A DNA stretch of 8,388 nucleotides, from the NCBI GenBank assembly GCA_002308555.1, contig DBWD01000039.1:308-8695 (forward strand), read 5' to 3'. The notes below the pieces were generated by a model. The model was not told the DNA's origin and searched no databases. It was given only the letters and a program-made list of their open reading frames with translations. Below, in pieces: positions 1 to 5,881 of the stretch. A program made the translations under genes and the position numbers. Origin of the DNA: a bacterium UBP3_UBA1247 (GTDB lineage: Bacteria; UBA3054). How positions within the stretch are numbered: the first letter of the stretch is position 1; every line of letters starts with the position of its first letter.

Positions 1-77
1 CGGTGCCTTCGACTTCGCCGAACTGGCTGCACTGGATGCTCTTGAAGTTACCAGCGACGGTGCCTTCGACTTTGCCG
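1..77 (-). repeat. Internal coding repeat, 57-bp period
   Basis: Bases 1-20 and 58-77 match at 19 of 20 positions. They encode G-E-V-E-G-T and G-K-V-E-G-T, 19-20 residues apart, in the exported protein. The shorter core CGGTGCC, which encodes Gly-Thr on the minus strand, recurs several more times up to about position 240. The array is cut by the window edge, so the number of copies is unknown. Confidence 0.6.
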
Positions 78-523
78 ACGGCCTTGAGGGCGGTGCCTTT
101 CGCGAAAGCGCCAGCTTCCACGGTGCCGTTGACATTGGCGACCTGAGCGCTCTTCAGACCAGCGCAAACGACGGTGCCGACGGTGATGCCTTTCAGCTTA
201 AGAGCGACGCCGTTGAAGCCGGAGAAAACGCCGTTGATGGTGCCGGAAACCTTGCCGCCTTTCTGGGCGATGGCTTTGCCGGTGTCAGCCTTGACGACGA
301 TGTTGCCGTTGGCCATGGTGAACTGGACCTGGCCCTTGTCACCCAGCTGAGTGCCGAAATCGACGAAAGTGGTGCCGGTTTCTTCATCGAAGGTGACCTG
401 CGGGGTCACGACGGGCTTGGAGAAGCCTTCCAGACCTTCACAGAAGACCTGCGGGGTCTTGGCAGCGTAAGCGATGGCAGCGATGACGAGTAAAGAAGCG
501 ATGATGATCTTAGTAGCTTTCAT
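1..523 (-). CDS. Exported Gly/Thr/Val-rich repeat protein (3' end beyond window)
   Basis: I do not recognise the family. The reading frame is open for 174 residues and runs off the left edge. It opens with a classical Sec signal peptide: Lys2 and Lys5, a hydrophobic core at residues 6-18, and an A-Y-A site near residues 18-20 for signal peptidase I. The mature part is low in charge and rich in Gly, Thr, Val and Ala. From about residue 90 the Gly-Thr pair recurs at residues 94, 116, 133, 143, 153 and 173, often in a V-x-G-T-V context, and roughly in steps of 10 or 20. That pattern suggests a beta-solenoid or other repetitive beta structure, somewhat like bactofilins but exported. Cysteines lie at 28, 120 and 165. 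The start is set by a GGAG ribosome binding site 6 nt upstream. The uniform codon choice, strong promoter and long leader suggest an abundant envelope protein. The function is unknown. Confidence 0.75.
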   Translation of the reverse strand, partial: MKATKIIIASLLVIAAIAYAAKTPQVFCEGLEGFSKPVVTPQVTFDEETGTTFVDFGTQLGDKGQVQFTMANGNIVVKADTGKAIAQKGGKVSGTINGVFSGFNGVALKLKGITVGTVVCAGLKSAQVANVNGTVEAGAFAKGTALKAVGKVEGTVAGNFKSIQCSQFGEVEGT

Positions 524-529
524 TTTATG

Positions 530-534
530 TCTCC
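530..534 (-). promoter_or_regulatory. Ribosome binding site of the exported-protein gene
   Basis: GGAGA on the minus strand lies 6 nt before the ATG at 523-521. It is worth listing because most other genes here (rho, the CPBP gene, the GtrA fusion, the toxin) have no comparable Shine-Dalgarno sequence. It therefore fixes this start and points to efficient translation. Confidence 0.8.
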
Positions 535-722
535 ATAAATGTGGTATTTTAAACAATGTCTCCCAAATGGAATCACAACTGGGGTGACTCCCCTCCGGTG
601 GGTCGTTGCCCCGCCAGGAACTTTCCTTAGCAGATAAGGGCTCGTTTCCCTGTATCGAAGGCCTTAACGCTCGAAGCTGTTATCCGGCCTTTCCCTCTGC
701 ATTGTTTCAGAGTTAATTTTCA
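535..722 (-). promoter_or_regulatory. Structured 5' leader with five consecutive hairpins
   Basis: Between the promoter and the ribosome binding site lie about 190 nt that can fold into a run of hairpins. In plus coordinates and transcript order these are: 659-690 (AGGCC/GGCCT outside, TAAC/GTTA inside), 633-656 (GATA/TATC plus AGGG/CCCT with one bulged base), 613-631 (AGGAA/TTCCT with a 2-nt loop and flanking GCC/AGC pairs), 597-615 (GG-GGG/CCC-CC with a 6-nt loop) and 581-593 (GGGG/CCCC with a 5-nt loop). The hairpins at 613-631 and 597-615 share three bases, so they could alternate. I compared it from memory with the SAM, TPP, FMN, cobalamin, c-di-GMP and c-di-AMP riboswitch cores and found no match. 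It may be a new cis-regulatory RNA or a stabilising leader. Confidence 0.55.
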
Positions 723-728
723 GAGTGT

Positions 729-757
729 ATTCTAGCAGAAGCCGGGACAAAAATCAA
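729..757 (-). promoter_or_regulatory. Sigma-70-type promoter of the exported-protein gene
   Basis: On the minus strand, TTGATT (757-752) is followed after exactly 17 nt by TAGAAT (734-729). A TGC sits directly upstream of the latter, giving an extended -10. Transcription would start near 722, leaving a leader of about 200 nt. The promoter lies 64-92 nt past the stop codon of the upstream GtrA fusion gene, so the exported protein can be expressed independently of it. Confidence 0.75.
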
Positions 758-820
758 GCCCGCCCCTTCCGGACCCCGCGGCGCCCCTGGGAAGGGCCGC
801 CGTCCGGCGGGAAAAAGGCT

Positions 821-3800
821 TCAGCGCTGCCTGGCTTCCTTGAAGGCTTTCTCCCGGTTCAGCTGGAGCTCTTTCTCCTCCAGACTGAGGCCGGGGTCTT
901 CCTTTTCCCGGCGTTCCTTCCAGTTGAAGGGATCTCTGCCCCAGGCTTCCGCCTGCTCCTGGTCTATCCTGCGCAGGGAGACTTCCGTGAACTCCACGGC
1001 GCCGGGGCTGGTGACGTTCTCGCTCCCCAGGAAGAAGGAGACCTGGCATTCCGCGGCGTTCGTGATGACGAAGCTGTTGACCGTCCACTGGCCGCACAAG
1101 CCCTGCCATTTCTTAACCAGGCTTTCCTCCCCTCCCCTGGCCCTGAATTTCAAGGCCACTTCCGTGGGGGCTTCCCGGCCCTCCGGGACCCTGGCGTAAG
1201 CCGAGCCCAGGAAGACGCCCTTGGGAAGCAGAAGTTTCGCCGACACGCCGGACTTGCCGCCGGGCTCGCCCTGCGCCAGGACCCTCAGGTCCGGCGAGGA
1301 TATGAAGGTGGCGGGCAGCTTCTCCTCCTTTTCCGATTCGGAGCGCCAGCCGTCCAGGCCGCTTATGAAGTAGCCGTTCAGCACCTGCTCGGCCTCGCCG
1401 GCGGAGAAGACCGCCTGCCTGGGCAGGGAGTTGGTTATCAGCGCGTTCATTTCCCTCACGGTCAGCTTGCCCACGCGCCCGCCTTCCGCCTTCTCGTTCA
1501 TCTCGCGCTTAAAAGCGTTCCACTCGTTCACGCGGGAGGCGTTGGCGGGACGGTTCAGGTAGATGCTGTCGAAGGTTTCCTGGTAGGCCAGGAAGAACTC
1601 GTCCGCCAGGAAGAACTTCTGCCTGAGCTCGCCCAGGGACGGGAAGGTCATGTCCACTTTGCACTGCCTGTAGGCGTTTATGAGTATCCAGGGATCCCTG
1701 GTCTCGTTGCACAGCAGCTTGAACGCGGCCTGGGCGGCCCGGCGGTCGTGGGATTTGGCCGCGTACATGAGCTGGCCCACGCTGTTGCGGCTCTTCTCCA
1801 GTTCCTCCATCTCGAGGCCCTCGAGGCCCTTCAGGATCCACTTGCGGTAGGCCTTCAGGACGCTCACGGAGAGATAGTCGTCGGCCGCCAGCGGCGGCAT
1901 GAGCAAAAGCTGGGCGCTGATGTCCAGGGCCGCGTCTTCGCTCCAGGTGGCCTTGAGCTGGTCCGCCAGGGCCAGGGTCATGGCCGCCAGCTGCTGGGCC
2001 GAATGGATCTTCCTCACGGACTTCAGGAGCGCCGTGGTCTCGTTCAGGGCTTCCACCTCGCAGATGTCGCCGATGGCGCCGAAGTCCGGACGGCCCATGA
2101 TCGGCACGAACCACCAGGCGTAGCCGCTGGCGCCCGAGAACCTGTCGGGGCCCAGGCGGTAGTCGTTGTTCTCCAAAAATTCCCATCTGCGCGCGGCCTT
2201 CCTTCTCTGCTCGTAGCGCAGCACGTCGTAAAGCGAGGAGGAGCTCACGCCGCTCTCTTCCCCGCGGCCCAGCTTGGGCAGCACGAGGATGTCGCCGATC
2301 TTGAAGCCGCCCTCGGAATCGTCCAGCACCTGGCAGACCTTCTCCATGACGTCGGTCAGGTCGCTGTTCTCAAGATTGTAGGAGGAGCGCCGGAAGCCCA
2401 GCACGAAGATGACGAAGGGCAGCACGATGACCAAAGCCGCGACGGACCTGAGCCTGGGCGCCTTGATGAAGCGGCAGAAGAGCCTGGAGCACAGCGTCGC
2501 CAGCAGGCCCAGAAGGATCCCCGCCTCGCCTATGACGGCGGCCAGAAAGACCGTGGAGGCGTAGCCCGCGGTGCCCGGGTCAAGCTTCACCAGCCTCAGG
2601 TAGAAATAGAAAAGCACGCTGCTCAAGATCCCGTACAGTCCCAGCCGCTTCAGATCCGTGAGCCACATCAGCAGGGCGCCCAAAAACACCGCTGTCAGGC
2701 ACAGGCCCTCCGTGTGGTTGAGCCAGGGGGAAACGAAATAGGGATTTGGCGCGGAGGCGATCCAGAAGTTCCCGTTCACCTCGAAGTTAAAAGGATAGAT
2801 CCCGCCGCAGAAAAACCACAGCGACGCTACGGGCAGCGCCAGCGGCAGCAGCCTGGAGACAATAAGCCCCAGGAAGGCCCCGAAGCCCTGCTTCTTGGCG
2901 TTCCAGATAACGCCCACGGTCTGGGTCAGGACTATCAGTATGAGGCAGGCCACCGCGAAGGCCGGCATGGTCCCCGGCAGCCCCGCCAGCAGCGAGATCA
3001 GCAGGCAGCGGAAAAGAAAATATTTGTAGCCGCTCTGGTAGCTCTTCAGAGTCGCGCCGTAGGAAGTCAGGATAAGCAGCAGCAGCGTCAGCTGCAAAAT
3101 AAACAGACCGCCGTCCAGCTGCAGGATATTTTTCCCGGCCAGGAAGAAGACAAGCGAGGCCGTTATGACCACCGAGGCGGTGGAGATCCCCAGAAGCGTC
3201 TGGACGAAGGCCAGCGCCATCAGGCAGCAGGCCGCCGCCGCCAGGGACATCTGGCAGTACTGGGAGGGCGTCACCAGCAAGGCGTAGTTCAGCTTCGCGC
3301 AGACCCTGGCGTAGATAATCTGCAGCGCGCTGAAAAGCGCGCCGCCGCGGTCCGCCGCGGCGTTGGAGAAAACGTCGCCCAGATTCTCGAACATATGGGC
3401 CTGGCGGAAAATGTGGCCCTGGTCCATGGTGAAATGCTGGTACGCGCCCTTGGAGATCCTCCAGAGCAGGAAGACCGCCAGCAGCACGATCAAAAAGCCC
3501 GCGACTTTCACACCGGCGTTCAGCCAGGAAACGCTGCCGCTCCTGATGACATGACCGCCCTGCCTGAAGCCGCTTTTCCTTTCCCCCGCCTCCGGCAGCG
3601 CTGCCGTATAGGGATCTTCGCCGCCGCCGTAATAAGCGTCCCCCTCGTTCCTCGAGAAGCGCGCCCTCAGCCAGTCCGAAAAATCCAGAAGCCTCAGGTA
3701 AGCCAGGACCGCGAAGACCCTGTCCGACATCCTCACGTTCTCCTTTTCCTCCATTTCCTCCTCGGGGGAGGAGAAAAGGAAACGGTACAAGGACCCGAAG

Positions 3801-4414
3801 GTCTCCTGGACGTAGTCCTGGAAAAGCATCAGCAGCGCGTGGAAAGGCCTGGCCTCGTTGTCCGCGTACTCGCTCCCGGCCGCGGCCGACACGGCTTCTG
3901 AGTCCTCGCCAGCAACGGCCGCGGCCGAAGATTCCTCAGCCTCTTCCTTGCCGCCCTTGAAGACGTACTTCTTCCCCAGGACGTAGTTGAGGATTATGAC
4001 GATGGGCTGGGTAATGTATTTGGCCGCGATGCCCGGCTTAAGAACGACGAAGGCAAAGCTGCAGCCGCCCAAAGTGAAGGCCAGCTGAAAATCCTCGGGA
4101 ATGACCTTGGCCAGGACCCAGGTCAGGACCACGTCCACCACGCCGGACAAGCCCCTCACGATGGCGAAGCGCCCCACCTCGAAACCCAGTTCCGTCTTGG
4201 TCTCGCAGTGGGACTCGAAGACCCAGAGCTTGTTGGAAACATAGGCGAAGATCTTGGCGCAGATAACGGAGATCACGCCGGAAACGGCCACCCCCGCCCC
4301 CAGGCGGAAAAAGATGTGATAGACCGCGAGGTTGACCAAAGTGGTCAGCACCCCGCAGATCAGATAGACGATGAACTCTTTCCTAGTTTTCTTCTTTGCC
4401 ATAATCTTATCCAT
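821..4414 (-). CDS. GtrA domain fused to GT-C-like membrane region and C-terminal lectin-like domain
   Basis: This is a 1197-residue membrane protein. Residues 14-153 form a GtrA-like domain with four membrane spans, including the typical S-N-K-L-W-V-F after span two and L-N-Y-V-L-G-K-K-Y-V-F at the end. GtrA proteins act with polyprenyl-phosphate-linked sugars in surface glycan modification. A charged Glu/Ala-rich linker (155-295) leads to about ten hydrophobic segments (about 303-675). After the first of these comes a loop with T-M-D-Q-G-H (D331), which resembles the first loop of GT-C transferases, where a catalytic Asp sits. Residues 676-1000 look soluble and probably periplasmic. Residues 1008-1150 (L-N-G-Y-F-x-x-G-L-D-G-W opening, E-V-S-L-R-R-I end) resemble a carbohydrate-binding jelly roll. 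A glycosyl transfer or export role is inferred. No Shine-Dalgarno sequence is seen before ATG 4414; ATG 4402 is a possible alternative start. No intrinsic terminator follows the stop codon. Confidence 0.85.
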   Translation of the reverse strand: MDKIMAKKKTRKEFIVYLICGVLTTLVNLAVYHIFFRLGAGVAVSGVISVICAKIFAYVSNKLWVFESHCETKTELGFEVGRFAIVRGLSGVVDVVLTWVLAKVIPEDFQLAFTLGGCSFAFVVLKPGIAAKYITQPIVIILNYVLGKKYVFKGGKEEAEESSAAAVAGEDSEAVSAAAGSEYADNEARPFHALLMLFQDYVQETFGSLYRFLFSSPEEEMEEKENVRMSDRVFAVLAYLRLLDFSDWLRARFSRNEGDAYYGGGEDPYTAALPEAGERKSGFRQGGHVIRSGSVSWLNAGVKVAGFLIVLLAVFLLWRISKGAYQHFTMDQGHIFRQAHMFENLGDVFSNAAADRGGALFSALQIIYARVCAKLNYALLVTPSQYCQMSLAAAACCLMALAFVQTLLGISTASVVITASLVFFLAGKNILQLDGGLFILQLTLLLLILTSYGATLKSYQSGYKYFLFRCLLISLLAGLPGTMPAFAVACLILIVLTQTVGVIWNAKKQGFGAFLGLIVSRLLPLALPVASLWFFCGGIYPFNFEVNGNFWIASAPNPYFVSPWLNHTEGLCLTAVFLGALLMWLTDLKRLGLYGILSSVLFYFYLRLVKLDPGTAGYASTVFLAAVIGEAGILLGLLATLCSRLFCRFIKAPRLRSVAALVIVLPFVIFVLGFRRSSYNLENSDLTDVMEKVCQVLDDSEGGFKIGDILVLPKLGRGEESGVSSSSLYDVLRYEQRRKAARRWEFLENNDYRLGPDRFSGASGYAWWFVPIMGRPDFGAIGDICEVEALNETTALLKSVRKIHSAQQLAAMTLALADQLKATWSEDAALDISAQLLLMPPLAADDYLSVSVLKAYRKWILKGLEGLEMEELEKSRNSVGQLMYAAKSHDRRAAQAAFKLLCNETRDPWILINAYRQCKVDMTFPSLGELRQKFFLADEFFLAYQETFDSIYLNRPANASRVNEWNAFKREMNEKAEGGRVGKLTVREMNALITNSLPRQAVFSAGEAEQVLNGYFISGLDGWRSESEKEEKLPATFISSPDLRVLAQGEPGGKSGVSAKLLLPKGVFLGSAYARVPEGREAPTEVALKFRARGGEESLVKKWQGLCGQWTVNSFVITNAAECQVSFFLGSENVTSPGAVEFTEVSLRRIDQEQAEAWGRDPFNWKERREKEDPGLSLEEKELQLNREKAFKEARQR

Positions 4415-4475
4415 ATAATTTTATCATAAATGCTTCGCGCTCCTCCCGGGCGGAGCCGGAAAGCTTCTCCCTCCC

Positions 4476-4504
4476 TTGCAAATGAGACCCTCTTTTGATA
4501 CACT
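4476..4504 (+). promoter_or_regulatory. Promoter of tRNA-Ser
   Basis: TTGCAA (4476-4481) and TACACT (4499-4504) are separated by 17 nt and lie 14 nt upstream of the tRNA 5' end, consistent with a short precursor leader. The match to consensus is moderate at the -10. Confidence 0.6.
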
Positions 4505-4518
4505 TTCTCTTACCTCGT

Positions 4519-4611
4519 GGAGAGATGGCTGAGTGGACGATAGCAACGGCTTGCTAAGCCGTCATACGGTGTTTAACCGTATCGAGGGTTCGAATCCCTC
4601 TCTCTCCGCCA
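4519..4611 (+). tRNA. trnS: tRNA-Ser (anticodon GCU, reads AGC/AGU)
   Basis: This is a complete class II tRNA. The 7-bp acceptor stem pairs GGAGAGA (4519-4525) with TCTCTCC (4601-4607). The discriminator base is G4608 and the CCA is encoded (4609-4611). The D arm contains GCTGAGTGG. The anticodon stem ACGGC/GCCGT encloses the loop TTGCTAA with GCT at 4553-4555. The long variable arm ACGGT/ACCGT is typical of serine tRNAs. The T arm is GAGGG-TTCGAAT-CCCTC. It is transcribed as a single unit with its own promoter and terminator. Confidence 0.98.
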
Positions 4612-4620
4612 CTTTATATC

Positions 4621-4656
4621 AGCCGCTTTCTGACCCGTTCAGTCAGCGGCTTTTTT
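4621..4656 (+). terminator. Intrinsic terminator after tRNA-Ser
   Basis: AGCCGC (4621-4626) pairs with GCGGCT (4646-4651), and inside it TGAC (4631-4634) pairs with GTCA (4642-4645), leaving a 4-nt bulge and a 7-nt loop. The stem runs into six T residues. It lies only 28 nt before the next start codon. Confidence 0.85.
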
Positions 4657-4683
4657 AACAAATATTAATATTCCCCTTCCCCT

Positions 4684-5577
4684 ATGTTCTCTTTCCTGAA
4701 TCGCGACCTCGAATCCTATACTCCCCCGAAAGAAAGGGAGATCATGCCCATAGGCAAGCTCCTGGCCTACGCCCAGCCCCACATCGTTCCTTACGTGGTC
4801 TACGGCGTCTGCACCGCGGTCCTGGGCAAAATAATCAACCCCTACCAGGCCTACATCTTCGCCTTCCTCCTGACCCTCCTGGTCATCGGGATCTACTGGC
4901 TGAAAGGCTGCTACCCCGAGTTCACCCTGAAAGGCCTCAAGTTCCAGGACTGGCTCCTGGCCTTCCTGATCGGCGTCGTCGGCATCGTCCTCTGGATACT
5001 GCCCTACCACTACGCCTGGAAAATAATGTTCGCCAGGATCCCCATCCTGGGCAACGAGAACATCTACCTCTCCCTTACCTACGGCTTCCAGTTCGCCGAG
5101 GACGCCTTCCACAAAGCCTCCGGCGCCCTCATCATGTTCCCCACGGAATATCCCGAAGCCGCCTACTCCAAGGAAGTCCTCATGGACGGCGCGTCCAAGC
5201 TCAAGGACTTCTTCTCCCTCAGCGCCGACACCGCCCTCCTGGCCAACTTCCTGACCTTCGTCAGGATCGCCGGCGCCACCCTGATGGTCCCCCTCTTCGA
5301 GGAACTCTTCAGCCGTTCCGCCCTCACCCGCTTCTGCGTGGCCGAGCAGTACAAGGAAGTCCCCATCGGCTACTACACCAAGAAAAGCTTCCTCATCGCC
5401 ATCGGCTTCTTCATCCTTTCACACCCCTGGTGGTTCGTGGCCCTCATCTGGGGCGGCCTCATCTTCTTCCTTTACTACTATAAGAAGAGCCTTCCCCTCT
5501 GCATCTTCGCCCACGGCGTCTCCAACCTCCTCCTGGGCCTCTACGTCATCGCCACCGGCAACTATTACCTCTGGTAA
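4684..5577 (+). CDS. CPBP-family (CAAX prenyl protease-related) intramembrane protease
   Basis: This 297-residue polytopic membrane protein carries all three conserved motifs of the CPBP/Abi family: E-E-L-F-S-R (206-211), F-x-x-x-H (F243 to H247) and H-G-V-S-N (277-281). The Glu and His residues form the glutamate-dependent protease site within the membrane. The C-terminal third, with V-P-L-F-E-E-L-F-x-R and the ending L-L-G-L-Y-V-I-A-T-G, resembles the CAAX-related subfamily that accompanies exosortase/PEP-CTERM systems. No exosortase is in the window, and the substrate is unknown. Hydrophobic spans lie at about 33-48, 56-72, 89-106, 190-204, 235-247, 250-266 and 272-290. ATG 4684 lacks a ribosome binding site. 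ATG 4744 (residue 21) is preceded by GGGAG at 3 nt and would start just ahead of the first span, so it is a real alternative. Codon use matches rho. Confidence 0.88.
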   Translation: MFSFLNRDLESYTPPKEREIMPIGKLLAYAQPHIVPYVVYGVCTAVLGKIINPYQAYIFAFLLTLLVIGIYWLKGCYPEFTLKGLKFQDWLLAFLIGVVGIVLWILPYHYAWKIMFARIPILGNENIYLSLTYGFQFAEDAFHKASGALIMFPTEYPEAAYSKEVLMDGASKLKDFFSLSADTALLANFLTFVRIAGATLMVPLFEELFSRSALTRFCVAEQYKEVPIGYYTKKSFLIAIGFFILSHPWWFVALIWGGLIFFLYYYKKSLPLCIFAHGVSNLLLGLYVIATGNYYLW

Positions 5578-5601
5578 GAAAGCAAAAAAATTGCCGAAGC
5601 A

Positions 5602-5621
5602 CAAGACAAATCAAGACAAAT
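5602..5621. repeat. Perfect 10-bp tandem duplication
   Basis: CAAGACAAAT occurs twice in direct succession in the untranslated tail between the CPBP gene and its terminator. There are only two copies, and no function is evident. Confidence 0.6.
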
Positions 5622-5646
5622 ATAATTCAAAGATCCGCCAAAATTG

Positions 5647-5682
5647 AAAAAGACCGCCTCTTCGTCAAGAGGCGGTCTTTTT
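5647..5682 (+). terminator. Intrinsic terminator after the CPBP gene
   Basis: A perfect 16-bp stem, 5647-5662 with 5667-5682, closes a CGTC loop. It has a GC core, a 3' T run, and a matching A run on the 5' side, so it could also work on the other strand. It separates the CPBP gene from rho. Confidence 0.93.
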
Positions 5683-5683
5683 C

Positions 5684-5712
5684 TTGACTATTATCCAACC
5701 TTATGCTAATAT
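5684..5712 (+). promoter_or_regulatory. Sigma-70-type promoter of rho
   Basis: TTGACT (5684-5689) and TAATAT (5707-5712) are spaced by 17 nt, with a TGC immediately before the -10. The predicted start of transcription is near 5719. The -35 begins within two bases of the end of the upstream terminator, so rho is its own transcription unit. Confidence 0.85.
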
Positions 5713-5718
5713 GGCTTG

Positions 5719-5881
5719 CGAATACTGAGGAGCGCCTCCAAGACAATTTATTAAAAGCGCTCCGCCAATACGGCCTCCGGCCACGTTTCCTTCCATCAGA
5801 CGCCCGTCGATATTTATTAATTTGTTAATCGGTTAATAAATTGAAAAATTAAAAGGGCGCGCACATTAATAACTATTTTGT
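5719..5881 (+). promoter_or_regulatory. Long untranslated leader of rho
   Basis: About 163 nt separate the predicted transcript start from the rho ATG. Visible elements are a long-loop pairing GGAGCGC (5729-5735) with GCGCTCC (5757-5763), a small GGCC/GGCC hairpin near 5772-5782, and a 9-bp AT-only inverted repeat ATTTATTAA (5812-5820) with TTAATAAAT (5833-5841). In 5736-5810 I count about 28 C against 13 G, a C-over-G excess like that of Rho loading sites. Autogenous control of rho by termination in its leader is known in Escherichia coli; a similar role here is inferred. No Shine-Dalgarno sequence precedes the ATG. Confidence 0.5.

Noticed and set aside
193..387. Minus-strand frame of 64 codons inside the exported-protein gene
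   Set aside because: It is out of frame with the signal-peptide gene, which has a ribosome binding site and promoter; the Ser/Ala/Pro-rich translation has no features.
541..722. Known riboswitch in the exported-protein leader
   Set aside because: I looked for the core motifs of the TPP, SAM, FMN, cobalamin, c-di-GMP, c-di-AMP and guanidine classes and found none that fit, so I list it only as a structured leader.
797..820. GC hairpin CCGCC/GGCGG just past the GtrA fusion gene as a terminator
   Set aside because: On the minus strand the T run comes before the stem rather than after it, so it lacks the layout of an intrinsic terminator.
725..3901. Plus-strand open frame of 1058 codons opposite the GtrA fusion gene
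   Set aside because: Its translation is rich in Gln, Arg, Gly and His, with no domain, membrane pattern or ribosome binding site. The minus strand shows clear GtrA motifs and membrane spans. The opening is explained by GC-biased codons on the real strand.
4519..4656. tRNA-Ser as an integration site
   Set aside because: No second copy of the tRNA 3' end and no integrase appear in the window; the AT-rich island starts 2.5 kb away, beyond rho.
4639..5112. Minus-strand frame opposite the CPBP gene
   Set aside because: It is a Glu/Asp/Val-rich low-complexity translation, a shadow of the real gene, which has all three CPBP motifs.
5711..5728. Five-codon frame (M-A-C-E-Y) ahead of rho, a possible leader peptide
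   Set aside because: Its ATG overlaps the -10 hexamer and lies upstream of the predicted transcript start, so it would not be transcribed from that promoter.
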